From NCBI GenBank assembly GCA_023101725.1, contig JALJCO010001220.1, positions 310,001 through 374,000 on the forward strand: a stretch of 64,000 nucleotides of DNA, given 5' to 3'. The notes below the pieces were generated by a model. It was not told the DNA's origin, did no database searches, and saw only the letters and a list, made by a program, of their open reading frames with translations. This DNA is from Atherinomorus stipes (lineage: Eukaryota > Chordata > Actinopteri > Atheriniformes > Atherinidae). Of the stretch, positions 33,300 through 47,400 are shown one piece after another. Each line of letters starts with the position of its first letter. Within the stretch, counting starts at the first letter, position 1. Both the position numbers and the translations under genes were made by a program.

Positions 33300-36200
33300 T
33301 TGTAGTGCAGAGGTTTTGTCAGAAGGTGGCAGTGTTGGATACATTGTGGAAAGTTTTACTGTGTATCAATAAAGAAATCAATTAATGCTTCATTTGTTTA
33401 TTTCTTCTCTTTTATTCAATGCATACCCTTCAGCAAGCCATTATTCTCCATCTACAGATACACATTTTATTGTGCATAGAGTATATATTTTATTGTATAT
33501 GATGGTTTATTCTCAAATTTGAATTTTGAAAACTGGAAAAGTAAAGTCAGGTCATGTGCTCTGTCAGATGCTTGTTTTGATTTTTACCATGAAAAATTAA
33601 TATATAAAACATAAAAGATGTTTGGTCAATATTTATTTATTAGTTTTCTTTTTATTTAATTGTCAAGCTAATACGAAAAAAGTTTTCTTCAGCAGCACCA
33701 CACAGACTCTAATTAGTAAGTTTGTGCAAAGGATGCTGAAAACTTCATTTTATAATAGCATTATTTTGTTTTTATCAACCAAGTAATAATAGCAGCAAAG
33801 TTACACCACTTCCTTTCAGTGGAAACATCACACCTTTCTCCACACTGGTCTGACTCGTAGCCTCATCAGTCCATGGGTTTCTCCCTATCCTGTGTGAGTG
33901 TGTGCAGTTTGTTTCAGGTTCTTCTCCCTACTAGTCTCTGGTGGGCAGAATAATGTTGCCAGATTACCATATCATTACCATATCATTTCCATGTCATTAT
34001 CGTTCTGCTGCCTGATACCTCTGTGTGTGTGTGTGTGTGTGTGTTTGTGTGGGGGTGTGTGCATGTGTCTGAACTTTGCATCAGATCTTCAACACAACCT
34101 CCCATAGGAATACACACATCACCCTGACACGCTCATTCTGTTTTCCACTGTCACAGGCTCTATCTCTCAATCTCTCTATCCATGTAAGCACATCATAAGT
34201 CTCAATAATATGTTGCTCATAATCCCTGTGTGTGTGTGTTTGTGTTAATCTAAATGCCTGGACATTCACCAGTTTAGTCAAATCATTCTTTTGGCACTTA
34301 TTAAAAATAAGAAACTTTAAAATAATTACTTAAAGTGAAAAAAAAAAAACATTTGAGATGTTTCAACAGGACCTTGGAAGTTCTTATTAATGGGTACACA
34401 CTGATCAAAGTCAAATCAATGCAAGTGACACTTTTTGCACACATCTCAATTTTTCCAGCCCGTCTCATGATGATTCTTGGTATAGGGTCTACATAAACTG
34501 TTTTTACTCATTCAAATAAATGAGAATAGGATGATTTTCAGTGGCCACTATTTTCCACTATTTAAATGGGATGCAGGACTTGCTAGTTTTCCCGACCATC
34601 ACCAGGTTGTTGACCAGAGTTGAACTTGCATCCCCTCAATGTCAATCCCTGCTTTTAACCCAGTTTCATCCCATACTGTATCCAGATAAGGACATTATTG
34701 TCAATTCAGTCTATTGTGTAATTCAAAGATAGAGGATGACCAAGATCAAAGCCCAAATCATAAACAAACAGATTTGTTTGTGAGTTTCTCAAGGGGACGT
34801 TCAATCGAGCAAAAAAGGGAGCTTCCGTGCTGACAGGTAAGATAGAGCAACTGCAGCAGAGGGTGAAATAACAAAGACTGATCAGAGAAAATGTGAGTTA
34901 TATCCACAATTCTAATGCTAGTCACTGTCATGATGTTGTTCATAATGATCTTGTCAGCAGCTCCTCTGTAGGACAGTCTCTCCCCCTTTCTTCTATCATG
35001 CACATGGAGGCATCTTCTTCTTACCAAGTTCTAAAACTTTCTTACAAATCTCAACTTTTTATTTATTTCTTTATTTGTTAATTAATCTTTTGGAAAAGTT
35101 CAAATTCCTTCATGGAATCATAAGTACTTCAATGTTTAAAATAATCAATATAAGACACTTTTTGATACATGTTTTCAATGATTTTATGTTTACAATTTCA
35201 AATATGGGATAATTTATTCTTATAATGATTTCCTGCTCTGATCCCTTTGCTCTTCTTTGTAGTAGCTCCAGTTCAACTACCTTTAACCAATTCAGAAACA
35301 TTTAGGGGGTTTTGTCTTACAGATAAAAAAAAGTCTGATGATCCTCAACATCATTTTCTTATCTAGTCTACCATGAACTAATGAAAATGTAAAAATAATC
35401 TGAAAGGTATCAATATCGCATGCTGGAGGAACAAAAACACCATCACTAATAGTTTTGGAAGAATCACTACGCGACATATTTTGCTCACATACAGAAATAC
35501 TGCAGTAATGAGGAGCAAAACACTCTTCCTGGCCCCAATTTTCACCCCCACAAAGTCAGCCATTTTTGGGATCTGCAGATGCCAGAACAAGCCCATTTAG
35601 TGAGGGGAGCATGTTTGGGGTCACGCCCTTGTTTACATGGGGAGCTGGAGCTGATGGTTTTAAAATGGCGTCCAGATGGTGACAGTGGCTTGATTGCAGT
35701 AGAGGGGGCTTCTGCGTCCCGCCCACTCCTGCTGTCCAGCTACTTTAGCTAAAGCTGAATGTATCTGCTCGCTGTTCCTCTTATCATCAAGCTACAGTAT
35801 CTCTGCTGTTTAATCACTCCCTCCTTTGTCCAAAACTGCTTGCAGCCATTATTGCAAGTTTCCTGTGTGGATGCGACTTCACACGTGCCTCTATGCTATC
35901 TCTATCTCTGTCTCATTTAACTTGCCCTCTCTGGCTCAAATGCACTACAGCCACAAACACACACACACACCCAGCTGATGGTGATGTGAGGCATCAGTGT
36001 GTGTACATTATCTGTGTGATGGATTAGATGACCCACTGTTAAATTACAGTGTCGCTGCCTCTCTTCAACCCCCCAGAGCTGAGCTTTGCAGAGAAACAGA
36101 AAAGAGAAAAAAAAAGACAAGGACAAAGAAGCAAATAGTTGAGGGGGGTGCCAGTATCAAGATCTGTGTTTGATCACTATAGGAAAAAAAAAAAGGAAAG

Positions 36201-36380
36201 ACAGCAGATGAAAGGAAGAAAAGAAAGTGAAAGTGGAAACTGAGTAAGCAGAGAACCAAGGCAGGGGGAGGGAAGCTCAATGAAAGTGTGTGTCTTTCAA
36301 GGGGGAGGGGGGGGGGGGTAAATGCGGGCAGCAGTAGTTACAGATGTTGTGATTGTGTTTGTGTCGGTGTGAAATATGAT
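33300..36380. other. intergenic, no gene recognised
   Basis: AT-rich with scattered microsatellites. A moderately GC-rich, non-repetitive stretch at 35,600-36,060 has no open frame flanked by splice sites. Confidence 0.35.
34020..34070. repeat. (TG)n microsatellite
   Basis: A TG run interrupted by TTTGTG and GGGGG. A shorter TG run lies at about 34,227-34,244. Confidence 0.85.
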
Positions 36381-36389
36381 TAGTGTTCT

Positions 36390-36960
36390 CTCTCATTAGG
36401 GAGCTGATCATCCTCGCGCCTCCTCCTCACGCACACACACAGCTGTAGTGGTCGAGCAAGGAGCACATTATTGTGTTTTGTGTGCAACCTGTGTGTGTTT
36501 GCAAGCTGCTGTTTTGCAAATTTTCAGTTGTGAAACAGGTCTGAATCCTGGCATGTGCTCAGTGTGATTTCTTGCACTTTTTGTGCACATATGCTGACAA
36601 TACCTTCTCTCCCCTGTCGTGGTGACTGGTAAGTGATTCCACAGGCTGTTGGCAGAGCTCCAGCTCAGCTCAGAGACAGAGAAGTGAGGAGAAGGGAGAG
36701 GAGAGAAGAGGAGAGGAGAGGAAAGGAGGGACGAGCAAACAGAAGCAAAAGGGAGAAGAGGAGAGGGGGAGGCAGCGACTGTGTAATTAGTGGCAGGTTT
36801 TTGCAGCCCTCTGCTTCTGTTTAATTAAAAAGCCAGAGAGGAAACAAGGAAGGAGAAGGAGTCTGTGAGAGCAAAAGAGAGTTTTGCATAGTTATTCTGT
36901 TTTTGCCGGGAGCAGGTGCGAGACTGGCGCTGGGACAGATGCCCAACAGCTCCGGGCTTT
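36390..36960. promoter_or_regulatory. candidate non-coding regulatory block
   Basis: Non-repetitive sequence with CTCATTAGGGAGCTGATCAT, GTGTAATTAGTGGCAGG and GTTTAATTAAAAAGCC (TAATTA homeodomain cores), separated by a GAGA-rich purine tract (36,670-36,775). No coding frame is supported. Confidence 0.25.
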
Positions 36961-38785
36961 TCCCACTGTGGGCTTAGGGAAGAATAGTTAAAGGGAAGAA
37001 CTCTACCAACAGTTTGCTTCATCAAGAAAGTGAATGTAAAACTACATTTCCTCTCCTTTGCCTGTCTCTCATAATATCAAGTTGTGCACAAGTTGGCTTT
37101 TACAGGACATGTGTAGTGATAATGACAAGACTGATGTGTGATGGCGAAGGTGATGGTGGTAGAGGCTTTTTCTTTAATCCTGCAGTTGTGTATCAGGATG
37201 ATGATGAGTCAGCGATATTGGCAGCAGTCGAGGTGCTGATGAAGAGTTCTCTGTCTAACCCAGGGCTATGGATCCATATTGCTGAGCAGGCTTTTTCTCT
37301 TCCACAACATACTCTTTCCTTTGTCTCTTTTTTTTCCACCCTCAACCTTAAGCAAATTTGCTGCTGTCATTCATCTCAGCTTGTTGAGGATCGCCGTATT
37401 GTTTTTCATTCTGTCCATTTATCCTCACATGTGCCATCCACTGTCGCACTGCTTTCCTGCTCTCACACAAACTCCAACTTAATGAAATTCAGTGGCAGAG
37501 GCTGTTTTAATGTTGGTTTTTCTCAGCTAATGAGGAAATTGTTTATTTACATTCATCTTTTTTCTTCTTTCTTTCCAAACACATTTATAGCTAAACTAGT
37601 TGATCTCTTTTTCCATGGGGTCAGAACAATGAACTGTAAACTCACGTTTACCTTATAAAAAGTTCATTTTGTTGAACATTTATAATAGCTATAACAGCTA
37701 AAGGCAGTCATTTTGAGGAAACATGCAAAATGAACAAAACAAGCAAATTATCAAAACATCTCAAATTAATAATGTGCATGGAAAAAACATGATGAGTGCA
37801 AACACAGTAGAGTGCTAAAGATCCTCAAAAATACGTTAAAAAGAATAATTTTTGGCACTACAAGGTATGTCTCCCGACAATTGGGAACGCTAGTTTTTAA
37901 TCTCTAACTGGGTCCTGCTGAGAGAGAGGGCACTTGCCAGAATCCACCTGGGTCAGCCCAAGTGATGTCAGCTGGGAACCAGCCTGAATGCCATCACCTT
38001 CTCAGCTAACAGGATTAGCCACCAGCCATCTTCTTCCTGTAGCCCACTAGCCTCTCACTTCATGATAAGCAATGATTTAAGCAAAGTAAAGGCAGATACA
38101 ACTTCTACAACTGGTCAGAAGTATGAAGTTACTCTCAAAAGCAACCATAGTTTGCATTTACCAACCCCAAGAGTACGATTGTGTACAAAGATAAACCTTT
38201 AGCAAATTACCCTTGGGTGGCAATGGAGAAATATGTAAGCAATCATACCGTAAGACACATCCTCCAAATCCTTTTGTTTTTAGAAGGACACTTCCCTCAG
38301 GAGAAAGCTCCTCCTTGTTCTGAAATAATTTCCACCTATTTAATTATAAAGGGTTGTAACTCTAATCTAGACAGACCCAAGATTGAGAAGTGAATAAGTG
38401 GGAATGATCATGGCAGCTCCAACGTAAAAATAAGCAAGAAATTCTGATGACATATTTCAGAAATATTTTGTGTATTTATCAGTTTTTTCTCATTTTTGGT
38501 CTGATTCTAGCGGTTGACTAGCAACTACCCCGAACACTGATGCTTGCTCCACAGTGACTACAAAGCAGAAGGTGATAGAAGTGCTTGTTTCACATCGTGT
38601 TTCCCAGATAACAAAACAGAGATCTTGTTTTGGAGGAATGCTGTAAAAACATTTCCAAATGATGGATGTCATGTCTGCAGGTTCTTGCAATGCAGTTACA
38701 ATTTGGGTTGTAATTGTGTTCATTTGATTTGACATTTATTTTCATTGTTTATTCTCTTCTTCTTCTACTTCTTCTGTGGATTTCC
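36960..38785. other. intergenic, no gene recognised
   Basis: A 214-codon plus-strand frame at 37,014-37,658 has no domain signature and no splice context. Nothing else was recognised. Confidence 0.35.
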
Positions 38786-38789
38786 AGCA

Positions 38790-39190
38790 GACTAGGTGCC
38801 CCATGGCACATCGCTGATTCCCTTCTTCCTTGGCAGTCCTGCTTTCTAACTACCTTATACACCTGGATTCTGTTGGTTAATTACCACTACTTGCCTTATG
38901 TTACTCATTAGCTTTCACAGTATAAGTACTCCATGGTTTTCTTTTATTCATTGCTAGTTCATCTCTTGATATCTAGTTAAAGTTGTGTGGGTTTGGACTG
39001 TTCTGTTAACACCCTGTGATTGCATTTCATTTTTGAATGTTTGGAAATTCTGCCTTGCAGTGCTAACTGTTTTTTTGTTTGTTTGTTTTTTGCTATAAAG
39101 TGAGTTTCAGTTTGTTTCCCTGACACCTGCCTGTGAGTCTGCAAATGAGTCCTACTTCATCAACACAAAACCCTAACAATTTGGCAATAT
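38790..39190 (+). mobile_element. probable degenerate dispersed repeat, promoter-like type
   Basis: The wording GCACATCGCTGATTCCC, CACCTGGATTCTG, GTATAAGTACTCC, CATTGCTAGTTC, TTTGTTTCCCTGACACCTGC and TGAGTCCTACTTCATC parallels a fish repeat I recall with CATTGCTAGATTGTC and TGAGTCCT phrases. A reverse-orientation relative may lie at 47,530-47,850. The family is not assigned. Confidence 0.35.
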
Positions 39191-39431
39191 TTATATATTT
39201 TCCCTTCCTACCCAAATAGAAGAGCTTGAAATAGAGAAATCTGGATAATATCTGTAAAAAATAAACAAACAAAAAACACTAAATAATTTGAAGTATTAAT
39301 ATGTTGAAATAAAAAATTGAAAAGCAGTTGTTTTTCCACACTTATTTCTTTGCTGTATCACTATTTTTGCTGTTTCCTTTGCTTATATTATGTTTTTTCA
39401 TACCCCCTTTTATCTTATAAACAAGAAACCA

Positions 39432-39466
<35 letters not shown>
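39432..39466. repeat. poly-G run of 35 bases
   Basis: An uninterrupted G run able to form stacked G-quadruplexes. The length is likely to be inaccurate in the assembly. Confidence 0.9.
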
Positions 39467-39467
<1 letters not shown>

Positions 39468-40199
39468 GTGTGCTTAAGGGACATATATTTTGGTTGTTTT
39501 GGCATGTGATATATTGCTACCCTGAACTACTTGTAACCAAAATGACTAAATAAGATATTGAAATGTTTCTGGCTAGTTGGCAACTGCACAGAGAAGTCAT
39601 TATTGGGCTCTGCTGGACATTATTGGAATATTTGTTCACATATAACTGTAAGCAGTGCAGCTCTGATGTACAAATGTGCACGTTGTGATAAATCTACTGA
39701 GAAACCAAAAACACATCTCAAATCTTTATTAAGTCATGAAGGCAAATTTTTATTTATTTGACTGGGTTTTGTAGTATGGTGTATGTGGTTGCCATAGAAA
39801 TCCAAACATAGGGAGCTGTAGAGTTCAACCACTGTTGAGCTGCTTGCAGTGGATTATTACTGTATGTTAGCTGCATTCCACTGATACAGCCTAGACACAC
39901 ACACAAAACATGAACAGCTACAAGCAGAGCTTTTTATTTGCTGTCTTCACCTCCTATCCCCTTTGCTTTTCCCCATCTATTCAGTGTGTTTCCTCAAAAA
40001 GAAATGTTATTCCACACAATACATTTTCAATCCAATTTTTCTTTTTTTCTTTTTTTTTGGGGGAGGGGGGGGGTGCTTTTGCAGTCTTTCTCCTTGATGC
40101 GCTCTTCCCTTCTGTCATTCTTTCTGCTTTCACTCTTTCATCTCTTGCTAAGTCTTCCAGTTTTGGGAAGCAAATGAGAGGGGAGATGAACTGACATTT

Positions 40200-41000
40200 G
40201 GTCAGGTAGGAAAATAAAGATAGGAGGAAAATGGAAACAGGGAGAGAGGAAGGGGGGAGTAGAGGTAGAGGAAAGGGGAGGGGAGTTCAGGAGTGAGGAG
40301 CAGCTGCCAAAGCCAGTCAGTTGGAGGAGAGTGAGGAGTAGGGAGATAAGGAGCCAGCCAGAGAGTAGGAGCTAGCAGGCACCCAAAAGAAAGACACTGA
40401 TACCCTCTCTCTCCCTCCTTCTTATCCCACCATCACCTCCTCCCCCTCATCCCTTCCTCTCCACACTCTCAGCCTCCGCTCCTCCTTTGTGCAGCGTCTC
40501 AGTGGAGCTGCGTTTGAGTGGCAGGCCGTCACAGATCAGCTAGCAGCTAAAGCAGAAGGCTGTGTATGCGTGTGTGTGTGTGTATGTGTGTCAACCAAGG
40601 CAGGGGGCTGCCAGCCCAGAGCGAACAGATCAGGGGAGAGTCTAAGTGGGTTTATCAGTGCTGCTGAGAGCCAACACACACACACACACATATCATAAAC
40701 TTCAACACACAACTGTCGTGCATCAACAGAAGTAAAGAAACAAAGAAGCAGGGAGTATATGGCACACATGCTGTCAGATTAAGGCATATGCTCACGTGCA
40801 CACACACACACATTCACACTCAAACACACACACACACAGAGTGAGAAAGGGGTATTAGACCCAACCAAAGCAAACCTGTGAGCGTGAAAGCGCCTTACTG
40901 CCTGCCTGCTAGCAAGAGATGTGACTGGATTCTTAAGCAGCCAGCAAGAGAGTGAGGGGTGCTAAATACACTCTCATACTCTCTCACTCACACACACACA
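40200..41000. other. GA/CT-rich then CA-rich low-complexity block
   Basis: A purine-rich tract (40,205-40,380), a pyrimidine-rich tract (40,390-40,480) and several CA/TG runs (40,560-40,590, 40,673-40,690, 40,797-40,840, 40,985-41,000). A 5' UTR-like composition is possible, but no exon boundary can be supported. Confidence 0.4.
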
Positions 41001-41974
41001 TGTACACACATAGAACTGTGCTTATATATCTCACGGTTCAGACAGAGGCTGGTGCTTATTCCTCCTGCAGCTCAGTGCTGTGGAGCCACATCATGCTTTT
41101 TGTAGTAATAATCAAGTGCAGTGATTTCCCAGTGTTATATCTATACTCACATTTAGTGACTTCCCTCTTGCCTAATTTAAAGGGAATAGCATTTTTATTA
41201 GCAATGCTTTTATTAGATGCCTTCGAAGGAAGAAATTTAGGGCAAAGACTGGACTGTCAAGCGTTTAAATGAGTGGATGAAAGGACATAACTGAACTTCA
41301 AATCGGTTTGACTTAATATTTCTGGATTTACACTGTGTGAAATGACTTTAGGATGTAAGTAATTGCAGCTATAATGCCAAAAGAGACAAGGTTTATTAAC
41401 ATTATCTGCAGGTATTTTGCGTCTTGCATTGAACTTTGGGGTCAACAAATGAACTTTTTGGCTCTGCTTTATACAGTAATGCTCTTCTCAGCATTATTGA
41501 CGGAGCTGGCTGTGTCCTGCCCTGTGCCAAATAGTAAAGAAAGAATAATGACTCTACATAAACTGAGTGACCACTAAATACTAGTTTATGTGTTTTAGAA
41601 CAACTTGATAAAGACATAATGGATCCCAACCACTCCCACCACATCACTTTTGCCAGCTTTGTCAGAAACTCACAGGAAACTTTCAGTTTATTTGTTTTTT
41701 ATCTGCAGGCTAACAAGTGTAAAAGGTTATATTTCAAAGGTGACAAATTATGTTTCCTTAATTTTTGTCAAATTTTATTTTTTTAATTTATTTATTAATT
41801 TTTTTTTTATTTTTTGGAGTGGGGGGCCTAAACCTGACCAAGATCGGTTGTAGAGGGAAAAGCAGAAAATAGTTTAGCCAGGTAGAACTTCAAGCTTTTA
41901 ATTGTGAAGGTTTAGAAAGAATACACAGTGATATGTCAAACTGTTCTGTGGACTCTAATTACTCAGTATATTTT

Positions 41975-42110
41975 CAAGATCCTGTGTTGGACTGGCAACC
42001 TGGTGGCAGCTACTGTAGGTAGGATAGACTCCAACTTCGCTCTGTAATCCTGAGTAGGAGAAAGTGGCTATACAGAATGTGATGCATGATTGGATGTATT
42101 TCTAAAGGGT
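41975..42110 (+). mobile_element. L2-like LINE 3' tail fragment
   Basis: GGACTGGCAACCTGGTGGC, then GGATAGACTCCAACTTCGCT, then CCTGAGTAGGAGAAAGTGGC and ATGATTGGATG match the wording of fish L2-type 3' ends (ACTGGCGACCTGTCC, GGATAGGCTCCAGC, GAGTAGGATAAGCGG, ATGGATGGATG). Confidence 0.7.
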
Positions 42111-42614
42111 CAGTGTTTTACATACAGCAGACAGCAGTCTGAGCACTTTTCTTTGTAAAGGAAACAACTCAGAATGCTGATGTGTGGAGTACATTTTTTC
42201 CATCTTTAACAATCACAAACCTCAAAAAATCCATAATGATTTTAGTGAATGCTTACATGGTGACTTTTTCCTGCATGACATTGGCACCAGATAGTTACTT
42301 AGTTCATACAGTATTCTGTACCAAACAGCAAGTATCGTATTGTAATTGCATAAAAGTGGCTGCATAATGCATCTTGCCACTGTTGATAACTCGATTCTTG
42401 AGGTCTTGTTCTAAAATACCAATTAGAAAACAATTAAGAATGAGCAAAAAAGATGCCCAGCAGTCACACAACTCCTGATAGAAAAGCTGCAGGATCCATT
42501 GCCTGACATGTCAAATGTAACAACATGTAGCAGCACAGGCATTCTCCAATTTAAGAAATGGTAACAAAGTAAATAACTGAAGCAAAAGTACACGCAAAAT
42601 TCACAATAGTTTTC

Positions 42615-42935
42615 CTTAAATGGCTATAAAATATCCATCTGTTTTCTGCATTTGCTAGTCCAAGGCAGGGTCACAGAGGGCTGGATCCCAAGAGCTACTG
42701 CAGGAGAGGCAAGGTACTCCCTGGACAGGTTGCAAGCCCATCGCAGGGCCAACACACAGTTACAAACTACCACTTATACTCACACTCACTCCTAGGGAGA
42801 ATTTAGAAACATAGATTAACCTAACATGCATGTCTTTCGACTGTGGGGGGAAGCTAGAGTACCTGGAGAAAACCCACGTGTGTAGAGAGAGAAGAAGCAA
42901 ACTCTCCACAGAAAGGCCTGATTGGAACAGCTGTT
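42615..42935. mobile_element. LINE-tail type repeat
   Basis: AGGGTCACAGAGGGCTGGA, GACAGGTTGCAAGCCCATCG, CAGGGCCAACACACAGTTAC, CACTCACTCCTAGGGAGAAT, AACCTAACATGCATGTCTTT and GGAGAAAACCCACGTGTG form the standard order of a very common fish L2-related tail. A second fragment is at 56,125-56,245. Confidence 0.75.
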
Positions 42936-42939
42936 AGCT

Positions 42940-43790
42940 TGGCTTCCCCATCAGTTCCTTTCCAGAGTCTCTACTCTAAGAGGTGCTCTGACAGCCCTCT
43001 GATGCAGGTAAAACATTGACTGCTCATAAATACTCAACACTTCCCCATCAAAAAAGATTACAATGAAAATATCTCTGAATGGAAAGTTACAGAGAAAATA
43101 AGTTTAACCTGTAATCTTATTATTTTATTTTCCAACATCACCGGTGAGTGGTCATCTTCCACACATCCCCTCTATAGATGTCATATAATTTTACTAATTC
43201 TGATGCTTGTCATCATTTTGTATTCACACTGAGCTCTCTTGCATCCAAACCAAAAGCTAATGCTAACGAGCCACAGCACTTCTCTCTTTTCCTTTATTTT
43301 TTTATTTTCTTATTTTATTTTGGTTACGGTGTTTCTCATGTGCTAATTCAGAAAAGTTTTTATGTTAATTGAAATGTTTCTCTTACTACTGAGTGCTCTC
43401 TTTTGTTTGCTTCAGGATATTTCTCTGTGCACCAATGCAGCAAATAGGCCTTATTCAGTTTTTAAATGTGCAATCTTCACTCACATCACAGCTCTGAACA
43501 GAAAACACAAATAAAGTCTGATACAAATGCTTTGTCACTGCAGAAATGACAGGAAGTGTAGGTACTTTGATGGACATACTAACCCCTCCCCAGTTTTTAT
43601 TCAAATTAAATCAACTTAAATCTGCCTTTTAAACAAGGACATACTTAAGCTAAATTAATGGCTACTGATGTTGTTGATGTTGCTGTTATTTCACTAATTT
43701 GACCACCAGGACAATTAAATCCATCCAGAAAGGTCTCAACAAGCATAGTAACTGTGCACAGCAGTTTTCACTGACATGACAATGCTAATA
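42940..43790. other. intergenic, no gene recognised
   Basis: AT-rich sequence without a recognisable exon, repeat or RNA gene. Confidence 0.4.
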
Positions 43791-43794
43791 CAGC

Positions 43795-44354
43795 GGTTGC
43801 TCGACCATACACAAATGATGCACACCTCCTCTCAGGCTCATAGAGGAGATGGAGGGAGGAAGAGTAGAGATTGACAGGGCAGGCCTTCATCCTCCCTCCT
43901 GTCCACAGAAGGGCTGTTTGTTTTGAGGAAATGACACGTGCTTGCCGAGGAGGAAATGATCTGCTTGGCCCCATGCAAGATCCTCCCTGGCACCAAGACC
44001 ACTGCACTCAGCTCTTTTCTCTCATCCAACACACCCTCACACACACACAAGCACACACACGCACCCCCCCCCCCCCCCCGCGCCTTTCTTCCCTTCATCT
44101 TCTCAGCTCTCCATCCATCGCTCGTCTGTCACGGCAGGAGTGCAGCCAATCCATCACGGGTCGGAGCTGGGCGAGCCGTTAGGGCGAGTGCGTGTGTGCG
44201 AATGACTGAATATGTGAGTCAGAGCAGTGTCTGTGTATCAAAGCACCACTGTGTTGCACACACCGGGTGTGTGGCTGAGCTTTATGTTTGTATGCAAGCT
44301 TTTGTACACAGGGACTTGCACACCTTTCTTCGCTCTTTCACCTTTAATAAACAT

Positions 44355-44388
<34 letters not shown>

Positions 44389-44400
44389 ACATAGAGGAAG
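43795..44400. other. GC-richer block with C-run and (TG)14
   Basis: Non-repetitive sequence at 43,795-44,020, then CACACA, a 16-base C run (44,064-44,079), more unique sequence, and (TG)14 at 44,361-44,388. A long plus-strand frame (43,938-44,612) exists only because these simple repeats lack stops. Confidence 0.5.
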
Positions 44401-47400
44401 TGGATTGGTCCTGCCTTCCCTGTGCTCTGCTGACAGATTGTTGGACCGTGGCAGGCTGCAAAGACCCACACCATGCTGGGATAGAGACTTATGATGAAAC
44501 ATCAAATTATGTGGTGCAGGAGTGTGTCTGCGTGGGGGCCTCCCTGCACACACAAACACACTCACCCATGCACGACAACACACCTAATCGAGCTGTTGCT
44601 GCATTCAACTAAAAGTCTCCCACTGAGTCATTATGATCTGGTGGTTGCAACAAGCCAGAATTACTGATGGCGTGTTGTTTTATTTACATAATACATCTCC
44701 TTTATGCCGCTGATGTGGTCCCCGTAAAACCACTTTGGATTTATGAGGCCATTTTCACGCTTGTTACTGCAGGAAATATGAGTGTCTATCAGCATGTGTT
44801 AGTGAGGAAAAGAGTCAGAGTCCTATAGCTTGGCGCAGCACTAAAGCTTCACACACATGCAGTGTACTCACATACACGGGTCACTGTTTTGTTTGTTGTT
44901 GACAGTAAATTGTGGCCGTGTGCTCAAAGACAAATTCAGGCTCATAAAGCATAGCAAAGCTCAAGCTTCACACAGTGCTATTGGAAGTATGTGTAGGCAC
45001 TGTGTGAATGTGTGTTGCAGCGTAGCCATAAAGTGGGTCTTCTGAAATGCAAAGGGGCACACTGGGATCAAGTTAAGCCCAGAAGGGAGCTCTTGGCAAG
45101 GCATCAGTATGCGCCACAACAGCCTCCATGCACTGGCTTTCATCTGTCAAGTGTGTATGAGCATGTGTGTTTTGGTAAGTATCAAGCACATCCTGTACCT
45201 GTTTGTCTGCAAGTATTTCATGCAAAAAGCATTAGTGTGTATTTTCATGTCTGTATACCCATAAATCTGCAGGTGAATTTGTCTCTGCAAGGCTCATTAA
45301 GTCTGAGTGCTGTTTGGTCATAACCATGATGAAGGTTGAAAGAGTCAGACTGATGCTCCGTGTTTGGAACTGTGACAGTGTTTAGTGGTCAGATGAGAGC
45401 AGTCACGACCTCCACAGGCATAAATCCTGTTCAGTTTTTGTATAGTCATCCCATTGCAAAATGATCCAGATTGGAGTGTGGTACGAGATGAACAGAAGAA
45501 AAATGGACGAGATGGTGAAAAACAGTAATTGCATGATGGTCTGGGAGCAGCTGCACAACTCCTGCAGCTATGTCTTAACTACAACTGTATCTAAAGTATT
45601 TGAATAATGCACTTTAATGCACTAAACAACGTGCTCATTGTAGCTTCAACTTTTCAAAGCACGAATCTCACAAAACCAAATGAGATCTAGAAACTTTGGA
45701 AGCAAACCAAACACCTTGAACTCCTGTTGTCTTATCCCTTAAACCATTCCTCAATTTTTTTCTATTATACAGAGTGCATTATTTCTCTAAAAGATGCCAC
45801 AGCCCTCAGAGGATACTGTTGCTATGAACATGGTCCACAACGACATGGACGATAGCTGTCAAAGTAATAACCAACATAATTTCCAGGAGCTGAGGAAATT
45901 TTACAGAGTGTCATACTATTTCTGCTGTGATGCTCTGCATATTCTGACACTTATCTGTCATAACCAGTATGAAGGTTTTGACAGTAGGTCTACTGTAGGA
46001 TGCAACATATTGGTCAGGCTTCATCCACCATGTCCACAACCCTGTCCCTGGTTCATTTCTTGTCCAACAGAGTCATAATTAATCACTCATCTAGCTAATC
46101 TGTTCCTTGCCAGTCACTTGGATACTTAAACTTGAAGATTTTTTTTTTTTTCCACTTCTAGCACATCAACTTCAAGATCTGACACCTCCCATCTGGCTAA
46201 TATATAAGATTTTCAAACAAAATCTTGATATTCTAATTATTAATTTCCATCATGACTTTAGATTTGTAATATGAAGCAATGGCTAAGTTTGTTAGTTGTG
46301 TTTCTACTCCATTTGTTTTTTTTTTCTTTCAGAAAGATTATTTTCATCACATAAACCTGAAACCAATTAATAGAAAAAAAATATCAATTTGTATAATGAA
46401 ATGTTTTTTCTAACGTATGTCCTTAGGTGGGAGACTGTTTGTGGCACTTTATGTCAAATTACAACAACTAGATGACTTAAACGGCAATCAAATATAGATT
46501 GTACAGTTCAGTGGTGAAACAGGCGCGCAGAGGCAGAGACCCTGTGAATCAAAAGCAATTTCAGTATCGATGGCTCATGTTTCAATAAAAATCAATGGTG
46601 CTTGCCTTGTGTCAGGCTGGGTCAACTCTCCAATTCAATTTCCTCCTGAGGTAGAGCTACACAGACAAAGGTTAGAGGGAGCAGGAGGTGTGTGTGTGTG
46701 TGTGTCTATGAACATTTGGGATATGATCAGACTGGAAGAGCCTGCTATGGTAAGACAGACAATATATAAAACTCCTTTAGGAGATCTTTGCCCAGTGAGT
46801 GACTTTTCTTTTTTATTAAACTGTAAATTAATCATTTTAGACTTATAGATGTTTTCATACATGACTTGCAGACATTGTTGTGTAGCACACAACAGGAGAT
46901 TTTCTCTGTCTGACACTACAAGTTGTGATTTCTGAGTAGTACCTGTAAAAGAAAGAATATGACTTTAAAAAATTATACTCTACCGACCACAGTTATTGAG
47001 TCTTTGGGTTTCATGACCTTTCTTCACCCTTAGATGTTTCATAATTTTTGGAAGCCATTTGATAAAAATGACACTGTGTACTGACAAACCGTATTCACAC
47101 ATGAAGTCAGTGATCCATGAGTTGAATATTCACATTCTCATATCAAGCTTCTCTGCATGCTTCCCCCCCTCCTTCCTTAATCTTTGAAAGCAATCATTTT
47201 TAGCAACTTTGAACATTTCCAGTGAGGATTTTTAATGTGAACAAGTATCTTAAAGTGGATGTGGCCTGAGATGAAGAAATATCAATCTCACCAGAAAGTA
47301 TGTCCACTTGTATAGTGATGTCTAAACCCAAAGTTTAGAATATGAGATGGGAACATATCCATAAAAGTAATGGTTTAGCAAACTGGACTTGTAATTCAGA

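Noticed and set aside
37014..37658. 214-codon plus-strand frame
   Set aside because: No recognisable domain or exon context. The hydrophobic/Ser-rich stretches come from T-rich DNA.
42615..42935. Possible tRNA or SINE head
   Set aside because: No A-box/B-box pair or cloverleaf could be drawn. The wording is of a LINE-type tail.
43938..44612. 224-codon plus-strand frame
   Set aside because: It is kept open by CA, C and TG simple repeats. It has no domain, and its composition follows the repeats.
45318..45985. Apparent repeat of GTCATAACCA...ATGAAGGTT at 45,318 and 45,957
   Set aside because: The match is about 20 bases with gaps and does not extend, so it is probably chance.
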